Part shown: positions 7,611 through 14,301 of the stretch, in pieces
Layout: each line of letters opens with the position of its first letter
Position numbering within the stretch: the stretch's first letter is position 1
Origin: a virus
Length of the DNA: 59,939 bases
IMG/VR virus record: IMGVR_UViG_3300032313_001910
Location: 1-59,939 of that record
Direction: 5' to 3' (one strand)
Made by a program: the position numbers and the translations under genes
Notes under the pieces: generated by a model
Told to the model about the DNA's origin: nothing
What the model saw: only the letters and a program-made list of their open reading frames with translations
Database searches by the model: none

Positions 7611-9032
7611 ATGTGTGGAATTTTAGTAGCAAAGAGACCTTCTGACGAGAGAATAGCATCAATCTCTCATAGAGGTATAGAATATGACATAGTAGATGAA
7701 AACGGGATAACCCTTATTCATCACCGTTTACCCATACAAACAATAGACGGAGACGGTTGGAGACAGCCTATATCAATAGGAAAAAATAGGTGGCTTTTAT
7801 TTAATGGGGAGATTTTCAACTATAGTGGGGGTTACGATTCAGATACCGCTTATCTACAAAACCTTTTTAGCACCTTTAATTTTTCGGGAATAGGAATGCT
7901 TCAAGCATTATACGAACCACATGTTGTTTCATGGGACGGTTTTTGGGCAATAGTTTTAGTGGATACAGAGAAAAGAGAAGTATACGCATTCACCGACCCG
8001 CTTGGTAAAAAATGCCTTTATAAAAATAACGAGGGAGAAGTTTGCTCTGAAATAAAAGGACTTTTAGAAGAAGGCGAAACTCATCAGATAGACAGTTCTT
8101 TTTTAAGTGGTGTAGTTAAATTTGGATATTTACCAAATTCTCAGACATTATATGATAGGATCAAAAGGCTAGAACCAAACAGATTCCACCATTGGTCGTT
8201 CGACAACCCTGCAAAAATGGAATCTTCCGATCCGTATTATAATTTCAATGTTCCCGTTAAAGAATTTGGATCGTACGAAGAAAAGATGGATTGGTTATGG
8301 GAAAAATTAGAACTTTCAGTGGAAAGCAGATTAATCTCCAAAAACTACCCAACTTCTCTTTTACTTTCAGGGGGTTTGGATTCTTCTATAATAGCTGGTC
8401 TTCTTCTTAAACTGAATGCTGACGTCAAATTCTATTCTATTGCTAATGGAGAAGACGAGAAGTATGTACAGGAATGTGAGAGATATTGGGAAATCTCATC
8501 TAATAGATTGAATTATTCTATCGATCTAGAAAATCCGGACGAAAAAAAGAAAATAAGCGAAATCTATACAAAATGGAATGAATCACCTATTGATATGGGA
8601 AGCGTTGTTCCTCAATATCATTTGTTTGAAGCTATTAAGGAAGGAACTAACACTAGAATCGTTATTTCAGGGGATGGGGCAGACGAATTATTTGGTGGAT
8701 ATAGAAGAATAAATGAATATGATTCACAAAAGAGCGATGTGTTTCACGAATTAACTTATTATCATCTTCCGAGACTAGATAAATTATCCATGGCCCATAC
8801 ACTAGAACTGAGAAATCCTTTTTTAAATTTAGATATAGTTAGATTTGCTTTACATCTTCCCTTCGAGGAAAGGAAGAACAAGAAAATTCTTAAAGACACT
8901 TTTAAAGGATTAATACCTGATTCCATTATAGAAAGATCTAAATTAGCTCTGAAAAATACAAAAATTGTAGAGGATCAGATCCAATACAGAAAACAAATAG
9001 TTGGATTATTCGGTATCTTCACCGGTTTGTAG
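7611..9032 (+). CDS. Asparagine synthetase-like, glutamine-hydrolysing (AsnB family)
   Basis: 473 residues. The N-terminal class II glutamine amidotransferase domain starts M-C-G-I-L, so Cys2 is the nucleophile after Met removal, and includes RLPIQTIDGDGWRQP and LFNGEIFNY. The ATP-pyrophosphatase domain carries L-S-G-G-L-D-S-S near residue 250 and SGDGADELFGGYRR, both diagnostic of the family. It is shorter than E. coli AsnB (554), lacking part of the C-terminus. Known reaction: ammonia from glutamine amidates an aspartate carboxylate via an AMP intermediate; some family members amidate other carboxylates. It may serve asparagine supply or modification of a peptide or sugar acid. Its 3' end overlaps the convergent RimK-like gene by 27 bases. 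Confidence 0.9.
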   Translation: MCGILVAKRPSDERIASISHRGIEYDIVDENGITLIHHRLPIQTIDGDGWRQPISIGKNRWLLFNGEIFNYSGGYDSDTAYLQNLFSTFNFSGIGMLQALYEPHVVSWDGFWAIVLVDTEKREVYAFTDPLGKKCLYKNNEGEVCSEIKGLLEEGETHQIDSSFLSGVVKFGYLPNSQTLYDRIKRLEPNRFHHWSFDNPAKMESSDPYYNFNVPVKEFGSYEEKMDWLWEKLELSVESRLISKNYPTSLLLSGGLDSSIIAGLLLKLNADVKFYSIANGEDEKYVQECERYWEISSNRLNYSIDLENPDEKKKISEIYTKWNESPIDMGSVVPQYHLFEAIKEGTNTRIVISGDGADELFGGYRRINEYDSQKSDVFHELTYYHLPRLDKLSMAHTLELRNPFLNLDIVRFALHLPFEERKNKKILKDTFKGLIPDSIIERSKLALKNTKIVEDQIQYRKQIVGLFGIFTGL

Positions 9033-10484
9033 ATCTTGAACCCCTGCAAAAGGATCTCCTTTTGCTTCTCTAGGAGAATATCCTTCTGGACGATCAGTTA
9101 TAACAAAGTCTTCAGAAGGGTCTACGATTAATCCCGCATGACTTAAAAAGTCCCTATTAAGAAGTAACGGAGTACTCTTTTCTGTTCTGTCAACTAAAGA
9201 GAACTTAACTTTCTTGTAAACTATCCCTGAAAATTCAACCTCTAGGTTTATAACTGACCTATGATGTATTTTTTCTCCAACTTCTGCTTTCGAGGTCCCT
9301 GTGATTTTGTTTCTGAATTCACTACCTCCAAGTTTCCAGTAAACGTATCCTTCAGCCTCTTCTATTTCATCTGCGTGTAGAGAACAAGAGGTTGCGCCGT
9401 TACCAGTATCTAGTTTTGCTACGAAAGTACCTACCCCAGGAAGATTAACCATTTCTCTAAAACCTGCGGTTTTCTTAGGTTTAACCCAGTTTTTCTTGTC
9501 TAATAAAAAGTCAAGAACAATATCGGTTACCTTTATTCCTGTAGTTTTTTCAATCCCTGTTGTTCCAGGAGAGGAATTAACTTCTAGAACGTATGGTTTT
9601 TCTGAATCCTTACTTACAATAATATCAACACCACACCATAAACATCCGGTAGCTTTTGCGGATTCTATCGCTATTTTTTCTATCTCTGTGGGAAGATCTA
9701 CCATTTCAGTCTCCCCTCCCAATGAGAAGTTTGTTCTAAAATCTCCCTTAATCTTTAATCTTTTCATCGCTGCTATGACTTTATAGTTCCTACCAGACAT
9801 TCCATCGCTTTCAGCTAAAACGTGTATTCTAAGGTCATATTCAGCGTCAACTTTTTCTTGTAAAACTATTTCTGTCACAGGAGATAAGTGCCATAAAGCC
9901 TGTAAAGTGGAAATCAAAGAAGGACGGGAATCTATCATAAATACCCCTATTCCTTTAGTACCGGAAAGAAATTTACAAATAACTGGATATTTTCCCCCCA
10001 CCTCTCCCAAAGCTTTGTCTACATCACCCTCGGATGAGATCAACGATGTCTTAGGAACAGGAATACCTGCTAATTCTAATTTTCTGGTGGTCTGAAGCTT
10101 ATCTTCACAGATAATAACAGAATCATAGGAGTTAACACAAGGAAATCCTAGTTCTTCCATCTTCTGGAAAAATCCTTTAGCTGCGTTGTTTTTAATGGAA
10201 GATCTCCTGGTTAAAACTACGGTTTTGTCTAGATAAATTTCTTGCGGTTTTGATCCCCTTGATGATATCAGAAAAGTTCCTTTTGGAGTTTTTTGTATAG
10301 ATCCCTTTTCGGTGTCTATAATTATACACCTAACATCCTTTTCTTTGCATATCTGCATTATCTTTTCTGTGGTTGGTGCATTGATTTTTCCTTTACCTAA
10401 TTTGGTAGTTAGAATGACAATTGTAAGGGGTCTTTCTTTGCTTTTTATTCCCTTAAAAACGAATTTTTCTAATATCTCTTCCAT
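9006..10484 (-). CDS. RimK-like ATP-grasp ligase fused to a RimB-like aspartic protease domain
   Basis: 492 residues. The first ~330 are a RimK-type ATP-grasp: N-terminal domain, then KYPVICKFLSGTKGIGVFM (ATP lid), VLQEKVDAEYDLRIHVL, and metal-binding VLEVNSSPG. Residues ~345-460 resemble the retropepsin-like family that accompanies RimK ('ATP-dependent zinc protease' PF05618), with A-K-L-D-T-G-N-G-A-T-S-C-S-L-H-A and LLLNRDFL. RimK adds glutamate to C-termini (ribosomal S6 in bacteria) and RimB removes it, so this may be a bifunctional add/remove enzyme. A terminator and then a GGATATATAG motif lie just upstream, so it has its own promoter. Immediately upstream on the same strand is an extremely Asp/Glu-rich protein, a possible substrate (inference). 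Confidence 0.88.
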   Translation of the reverse strand: MEEILEKFVFKGIKSKERPLTIVILTTKLGKGKINAPTTEKIMQICKEKDVRCIIIDTEKGSIQKTPKGTFLISSRGSKPQEIYLDKTVVLTRRSSIKNNAAKGFFQKMEELGFPCVNSYDSVIICEDKLQTTRKLELAGIPVPKTSLISSEGDVDKALGEVGGKYPVICKFLSGTKGIGVFMIDSRPSLISTLQALWHLSPVTEIVLQEKVDAEYDLRIHVLAESDGMSGRNYKVIAAMKRLKIKGDFRTNFSLGGETEMVDLPTEIEKIAIESAKATGCLWCGVDIIVSKDSEKPYVLEVNSSPGTTGIEKTTGIKVTDIVLDFLLDKKNWVKPKKTAGFREMVNLPGVGTFVAKLDTGNGATSCSLHADEIEEAEGYVYWKLGGSEFRNKITGTSKAEVGEKIHHRSVINLEVEFSGIVYKKVKFSLVDRTEKSTPLLLNRDFLSHAGLIVDPSEDFVITDRPEGYSPREAKGDPFAGVQDLQTGEDTE

Positions 10485-10493
10485 GTGATATTT

Positions 10494-10503
10494 CTATATA
10501 TCC
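10494..10503 (-). promoter_or_regulatory. Candidate late promoter GGATATATAG (minus strand)
   Basis: Read on the minus strand, GGATATATAG lies 9 bases before the ATG of the RimK-like gene and immediately after the terminator of the acidic-protein gene. Confidence 0.55.
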
Positions 10504-10532
10504 GAAAAAAATAAAAGCCCGATTAGGGCTTT
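10504..10532 (-). terminator. Terminator after the acidic-protein gene (minus strand)
   Basis: On the minus strand, AAAGCCC (10532-10526) pairs with GGGCTTT (10520-10514) across a 5-base loop, followed by TATTTTTTT. It ends the leftward operon 12206-10556 and directly abuts the next promoter motif. A short T-rich stretch follows on the plus strand too. Confidence 0.75.
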
Positions 10533-10555
10533 AGTTCTTTTTATGTGTTTAGTTA

Positions 10556-11221
10556 TTAAAAGAATTTATCGAATCTAATAACTTTTACTTCTTCCTCTTG
10601 TGGTTCATCTTCGAGCTCTGATTCATCTTCATCTTCGCTTTCTTCATCTTCGTCCTCGTCTTCATCCTCGTCTTCATCCTCGTCGTCTTCGTCCTCTTCT
10701 TCAGAATCCTCGTCTTCATCCTCATCTTCATCCTCGTCGTCTTCGTCCTCATCTTCATCCTCGTCGTCTTCGTCCTCTTCTTCATCCTCGTCGTCTTCGT
10801 CCTCTTCTTCAGAATCCTCGTCTTCATCTTCATCCTCATCTTCATCCTCGTCGTCTTCGTCCTCTTCTTCAGAATCCTCGTCTTCATCTTCATCCTCATC
10901 TTCATCCTCGTCGTCTTCGTCCTCTTCTTCAGAATCCTCGTCGTCTTCGTCCTCTTCTTCAGAATCCTCGTCGTCTTCGTCCTCTTCTTCAGAATCTTCC
11001 TCTGAGTCCTCGTCTTCTGTTTCTGTAGATTCTTCTCCAGATTCTACTTCCTCTGTGTCCTCGTCCTCTACATCTTCAGATTCTTCCTCTGAATCGTCTT
11101 GGATTTCTTCTTCTTTTTCTTCTTCCTCTTCTACTTCAAAATCGTATTTTTTACCGAAGTGTTTAAATTTTCCTTCGTTTTGTTGGAAGAATTCATTAAA
11201 GGATAAAACTTTTTTTTCCAT
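10556..11221 (-). CDS. Extremely acidic (Asp/Glu repeat) putative internal head protein
   Basis: 221 residues. After an N-terminal segment (MEKKVLSFNEFFQQNEGK) matching the targeting-like leaders, with a possible cut after Q-N-E16, residues ~30-205 are almost solely Asp, Glu and some Ser in a shuffled EEDEDDEDSEEE pattern. The end (VKVIRFDKFF) echoes the start (KVLSFNEFF). Net charge is extremely negative. Possible roles are counter-charge or spacing during head assembly, a DNA mimic delivered with the genome, or a carrier for glutamylation by the neighbouring RimK-like ligase. No homologous domain is recognised. Opposite-strand frames here are artefacts of the repeat. Confidence 0.72.
   Translation of the reverse strand: MEKKVLSFNEFFQQNEGKFKHFGKKYDFEVEEEEEKEEEIQDDSEEESEDVEDEDTEEVESGEESTETEDEDSEEDSEEEDEDDEDSEEEDEDDEDSEEEDEDDEDEDEDEDEDEDSEEEDEDDEDEDEDEDEDEDSEEEDEDDEDEEEDEDDEDEDEDEDDEDEDEDEDEDSEEEDEDDEDEDEDEDEDEDEESEDEDESELEDEPQEEEVKVIRFDKFF
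10615..11060 (-). repeat. Low-complexity GAx/GAy codon repeat encoding poly-Asp/Glu
   Basis: Plus-strand sequence is a mosaic of tcctcgtcgtcttcg, tcctcttcttcagaa and tcatcttcatcc blocks, for example the 57-base-scale block beginning cctcttcttcagaatcctcg repeated at ~10690, 10801, 10861, 10921, 10951 and 10981. It is likely prone to length variation by slippage. Confidence 0.85.
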
Positions 11222-11236
11222 CTTTTTATTTTTTTT

Positions 11237-11485
11237 TTATCTTGTTGTTCCTGTATCTGCGTCTCCGCTTTCAACTGCTCCTTTTCCTGGATAGTCTATT
11301 TTAGATGTGTTATTGAAAACTGCGTCTTTGTAACCCACGTAATCGTAGGCAGGTTCAGGATTAATCTTGTGTAATCCTGTACGATCCTCACTACTCCAAT
11401 TTTTTGGATTCCATGGGTCTCTAGAAACTTCTAAAAATTCTTTGTAGTTTAGAACCTCTCTTTTTTTGATGTTTTTCTGATTCAT
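11237..11485 (-). CDS. Small putative internal head protein
   Basis: 82 residues. A basic N-terminus leads into EVLNYKEFLEVSR, a leader-like stretch with a possible cut after F-L-E19. The rest is polar, aromatic and proline-containing (RDPWNPKNW, PEPAYDYVGYKDAVF) and ends GDADTGTTR, with no recognised domain. It is 15 bases upstream of the acidic-protein gene and 13 downstream of the 235-residue gene, so it belongs to a leftward operon of three. An AATATATAAA motif lies just before the start. Confidence 0.6.
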   Translation of the reverse strand: MNQKNIKKREVLNYKEFLEVSRDPWNPKNWSSEDRTGLHKINPEPAYDYVGYKDAVFNNTSKIDYPGKGAVESGDADTGTTR

Positions 11486-11490
11486 AATCT

Positions 11491-11500
11491 TTTATATATT
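11491..11500 (-). promoter_or_regulatory. Candidate late promoter AATATATAAA (minus strand)
   Basis: Minus-strand AATATATAAA is 5 bases from the ATG of the 82-residue gene and overlaps the end of the gene upstream. It matches the recurrent motif more loosely and could be chance in AT-rich DNA. Confidence 0.35.
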
Positions 11501-12206
11501 AAAATTGAAGAATATTTCCCAAACCTGATTTCATTACTTTAGTGAAAATATCAGGATCTTTCGTTTCTGCTTTTTCTACCTCTCCTGCTAATTTTTGTTT
11601 GTCTGCCTGAGATATACCAGATCCGGATAAAATGTCGCCAAAATTAAATCCACAAATTTTATCAGAAATCATTTTTTCTATCCCACTTATAAAAGATGTG
11701 TTATTAATAGCATTGGTCAAAGCCTCTCTTAACGAAGAAACTATGGTTGCACCCATACCACCCTTTAAATCTATGTTTAGTCCAAGTTTAGGTAAAAGAT
11801 AGGAAATACCCCTTTCTTCCAGAGTTTCTAGTAAACCCTTTACTATTGCCTTGGACCAATTTTTACAGGATCCTTTTCCGAAATATTTTCCTAGTTCGGT
11901 AAAAGAAACCTCTTCAATTACGTTTCTTATAACCTGATAAAAAAAAGAGGGTTCTCCTTGTTCGTCAAATGGGTTAATTCCTAACTTCTCTGCCGCCCAG
12001 TCAACGACATACGTTTTAAATGTATCAGTAAAACCCCCTCCTAACGATCCTAAAAGGGAAGAAAAAATATTTTCATTAATTTCGGATTCGCTTAATCCGT
12101 CCACTTTCATTCGGAGGTATTCGTTTTCTAAAAGTTGAAGTCCTTGAGAAAATTCTACGTCTACTGAATTTTCGTTAATAAAATCTGTATATCTTTTTAG
12201 TTCCAT
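11499..12206 (-). CDS. Putative internal head protein, unknown function
   Basis: 235 residues. It starts MELKRYTDFINENS, a clear targeting-like leader with a candidate cut after I-N-E12. The body is mixed helical with Gly-rich hydrophobic stretches (SSLLGSLGGGFTDTF, LGLNIDLKGGMGATIVSSL) that could interact with membranes or pack in amphipathic helices. It has two cysteines (GSCKNW, ICGFNFG) and no catalytic motif. First gene of a leftward operon with the small and the acidic proteins, preceded by a GATATATAC motif. Divergent from the rightward gene at 12268. Function unknown. Confidence 0.68.
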   Translation of the reverse strand: MELKRYTDFINENSVDVEFSQGLQLLENEYLRMKVDGLSESEINENIFSSLLGSLGGGFTDTFKTYVVDWAAEKLGINPFDEQGEPSFFYQVIRNVIEEVSFTELGKYFGKGSCKNWSKAIVKGLLETLEERGISYLLPKLGLNIDLKGGMGATIVSSLREALTNAINNTSFISGIEKMISDKICGFNFGDILSGSGISQADKQKLAGEVEKAETKDPDIFTKVMKSGLGNILQF

Positions 12207-12224
12207 TTTGGAAAGCTTTTACAT

Positions 12225-12233
12225 GTATATATC
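12225..12233 (-). promoter_or_regulatory. Candidate late promoter GATATATAC (minus strand)
   Basis: On the minus strand, GATATATAC lies 18 bases before the ATG at 12206 in the 61-base divergent intergenic region. It is paired with a plus-strand copy 20 bases away. Confidence 0.5.
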
Positions 12234-12252
12234 GGTTTGATCCTATTTTTCT

Positions 12253-12263
12253 GATATATATAA
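12253..12263 (+). promoter_or_regulatory. Candidate late promoter GATATATATAA
   Basis: GATATATATAA is followed by only GAAC before the ATG at 12268. If this is the -10 element, the transcript would begin at or inside the start codon, so translation would be leaderless or nearly so. Confidence 0.5.
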
Positions 12264-12267
12264 GAAC

Positions 12268-12675
12268 ATGGGAAGAGTAAAACCATTAGACCTATATAAA
12301 AAGGATTTTCCGTCCCTCTTCGGACTAGAATTTGGAGAATATTACGAAACTCTAGAAGACTTCTTTTTAGAGGTTATAGATTCATATAGGGTTTCTTCCG
12401 AGAAAACTGGGATCAAGTATTTAAAACCAGAATGGTCCAGGATAAGATCCATACAGGGAGACCTTATAACAGTTAATCATTCCGGAGCATATTTAATTCC
12501 AAAGGGAGAAGAGTTTTTTATCCCATGTAAACCCGAATTTATTTCTAAAAAAGAGGAACCATCTTTTGATAAGTTTCCTATAAATTTCTTAAAGAAAATA
12601 GGAAAGGATGTTGTAGAAGGCCATTCCATGGGATTTGAAGACAGAAAAAAAATTATATTCACTAGGATATTATGA
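12268..12675 (+). CDS. Hypothetical protein
   Basis: 135 residues, aromatic-rich and near neutral: LYKKDFPSLFGLEFGEYYETLEDFF, then a beta-rich part (IQGDLITVNHSGAYLIPKGEE). It lacks the leader pattern of the head proteins. It overlaps the next gene by four bases (ATGA), implying co-translation with the leader-bearing 183-residue protein. The first promoter-like motif is four bases before its start. No family recognised; a partner or chaperone of the packaged protein is possible but unsupported. Confidence 0.6.
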   Translation: MGRVKPLDLYKKDFPSLFGLEFGEYYETLEDFFLEVIDSYRVSSEKTGIKYLKPEWSRIRSIQGDLITVNHSGAYLIPKGEEFFIPCKPEFISKKEEPSFDKFPINFLKKIGKDVVEGHSMGFEDRKKIIFTRIL

Positions 12676-13223
12676 AAAAAATATTAGATTTTAGTGGCTT
12701 TATCAATGAAAGCACAGCAGCAGGAAACAGAGACCACACTTTTGAGGTCCCCTTTAAATTTTCTTCGAATGACCCTAAATATGGGTATAATTCAAAAAGT
12801 TTTGTAGACGATCTAAAGGCTGTCTTTTTAGAAAAACCTCGAATGAAAGAAGAGATTTTAAAATTCTTAAAAGATGTAAGCATCTATAATATAGATGACT
12901 TAGGAGCAAAGCCTTTTTCTTTCGTCAGTCAGTTAATACCAGAAATAGAAAGAATTATAGAAGCTGGAGATTATAAACCAGATGCAATTATGCCGGGTGG
13001 TGCTATTCTCTTTATTAGAGATAAAAAGATAGAGGGTGGAAAAATGGCAGATTTCTATCTAAATAACAGAGGCACAAAAATAGAAGTTGTTACAGACGAC
13101 CAAAACGGTAAAGATTCTGTCCTACGTTTTCATGTAGAGGATTTTCCATACGACCAGTTTGATTTCACCAAGGAAGAAAAAGAAGAGTTGGAAGCCTTGG
13201 TAAAGGCTAAAGGATATTACTAA
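12672..13223 (+). CDS. Putative internal head protein
   Basis: 183 residues. It opens MKKILDFSGFINESTAAG, the most canonical targeting-like leader here, with a candidate cut I-N-E13|S14. The remainder is a compact mixed alpha/beta protein (GGAILFIRDKKIEGG, FYLNNRGTKIEVVTDD, VLRFHVEDFPYDQF) and does not look like a coiled coil, so it may be an effector injected with the DNA. No catalytic motif is recognised. Its last four bases overlap the convergent gene on the other strand. Confidence 0.68.
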   Translation: MKKILDFSGFINESTAAGNRDHTFEVPFKFSSNDPKYGYNSKSFVDDLKAVFLEKPRMKEEILKFLKDVSIYNIDDLGAKPFSFVSQLIPEIERIIEAGDYKPDAIMPGGAILFIRDKKIEGGKMADFYLNNRGTKIEVVTDDQNGKDSVLRFHVEDFPYDQFDFTKEEKEELEALVKAKGYY

Positions 13224-13927
13224 ATCCTGTGGAAATTATTTAGAATTATCTCTATAGATTTTTCTTTTCCTATCTCAGATCCTACCTCCATGTCTATTTT
13301 ATCCGATAGATCTGCAATTAGAATGCAATCTGAATTTTCCGAATAATCCTTGACATTTGTTTTTAGAAACCCCTTTATTTTTCTGATCTCTTTGGTGGTT
13401 TCACACTTAGGATCCAAAAGCTCGGTCATCAATAAAGCAATATTGTCTTTTTTATTGACAGTAACCATAGAAAAAAACCAGGTAAACACTCTCATATGTT
13501 CTTCCTTATTTTTTCTTATGACAAGAAATCCTTGGTCCCATAAACTGTATCCTGAACAATAGCTCTCTACATTAACCCTAGAATTATATTCGATTTCAAG
13601 CTCCTTGTTTTCTTCTATAAATTTTTCTATGAGTTCTATAGAATCAATAACTATCTGCTCGATCTCTCCAATTTTTTCTATGTTTTTGTCTAGTATGTTA
13701 TAAAAGTTATCCTTCTCTGAATCTGTCATGTTCATCATGGATCTCTGTGAAAGTTCTGTTTTCTCGTCGAAAGATTTCAGATCCCTGTAAATTGATTGCA
13801 ATTCTCTGAAATTTTTTTCAAATTCCTTTTTCTTGAAGCTTTTTTTGATTTTAACAAGCTTCGCCATAAGGATGTAGTACTTATGTTCTAGATCGATAGG
13901 ATCCTCTATAAACCAATAAGGTTTCAT
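13220..13927 (-). CDS. Hypothetical helical protein
   Basis: About 235 residues starting MKPYWFIEDPIDLEHKYYI; a TTG at 13936 in frame would add three residues but the ATG is preferred. Residues ~15-115 are a charged helical, coiled-coil-like region (KKSFKKKEFEKNFRELQSIY); the C-terminal half is mixed alpha/beta (GYSLWDQGFLVIRK, RVFTWFFSMVTV, NSDCILIADLSDKID). It has no targeting-like leader. It converges on the preceding gene with a 4-base overlap, so both stops share sequence. An AATATATAA-type motif lies 33 bases upstream. Family not recognised. Confidence 0.6.
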   Translation of the reverse strand: MKPYWFIEDPIDLEHKYYILMAKLVKIKKSFKKKEFEKNFRELQSIYRDLKSFDEKTELSQRSMMNMTDSEKDNFYNILDKNIEKIGEIEQIVIDSIELIEKFIEENKELEIEYNSRVNVESYCSGYSLWDQGFLVIRKNKEEHMRVFTWFFSMVTVNKKDNIALLMTELLDPKCETTKEIRKIKGFLKTNVKDYSENSDCILIADLSDKIDMEVGSEIGKEKSIEIILNNFHRI

Positions 13928-13960
13928 CTTCTTCAATTTCCCTGTTCATTGTTCAATATA

Positions 13961-13970
13961 TTATATATTG
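13961..13970 (-). promoter_or_regulatory. Candidate promoter CAATATATAA (minus strand)
   Basis: On the minus strand, CAATATATAATATATTG is a near-palindrome 33 bases before the ATG at 13927. The spacing is longer than for other copies of the motif, leaving room for a normal leader. Confidence 0.35.
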
Positions 13971-14117
13971 TCGAATGAAAAATATTCGATGTTTTATGAG
14001 AAAATACAAATTGTTAATAAAAAATTTCAGGAAAGATGAAACACTCCCCAAATCCTGGACTAAAATTTTTATCTAGTAAAAACTGGGTTTTGAACTATTA
14101 TTTATCTTAAGTGACTT
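13971..14117 (+). other. AT-rich spacer, no gene recognised
   Basis: Only a short frame from 14036 (MKHSPNPGLKFLSSKNW..., 24 codons) is open, with no homology recognised. It separates the leftward hypothetical gene from the glycosyltransferase remnant and may hold the promoter of the glycan cluster, but no clear element could be assigned. Confidence 0.4.
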
Positions 14118-14298
14118 ATGTGGCCCCAGATCTTAGTTGTAGCTTACTTCACACCAAACAATTCTTACCAAAGACTCTCGCAAAATCTTAAAGAGTCTCT
14201 CCAAAGCTTTAAATTACCACACTTAATCAAACCTGTGCAAGGCTTAAGATCTTGGGATACCACCTATCTCTGAAGATCCAGAAATACGAATCACCAAC
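14118..14298 (+). pseudogene. Remnant of a glycosyltransferase gene, disrupted upstream of the HNH gene
   Basis: In frame from 14118 the translation is MWPQILVVAYFTPNNSYQRL... FKLPHLIKPVQGLRSWDTTYL, then TGA at 14271. This aligns with the start of the intact glycosyltransferase at 14921 (IIAYCTNDPYYLGLSKSF, ENFNLPYHLDIIESLGDW). After the stop, the same frame gives RNTNHQRD, resembling HRNTNQKSN at the C-terminus of that intact enzyme; the 14 bases agaaatacgaatca are shared. The simplest reading is a related glycosyltransferase gene with the middle deleted, leaving only its two ends directly before the endonuclease gene. Confidence 0.6.
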
Positions 14299-14301
14299 GG
14301 G

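Noticed and set aside
10600-11028. Plus-strand open frame of His/Leu/Arg/Pro repeats opposite the acidic gene
   Set aside because: It is the antisense reading of the GAx-rich acidic repeat. The minus strand has a sensible start, leader and end and fits the operon.
13928-14301. tRNA or structured RNA in the gap before the glycan cluster
   Set aside because: No cloverleaf or anticodon-arm pairing was found; most of the gap is explained by a glycosyltransferase remnant.
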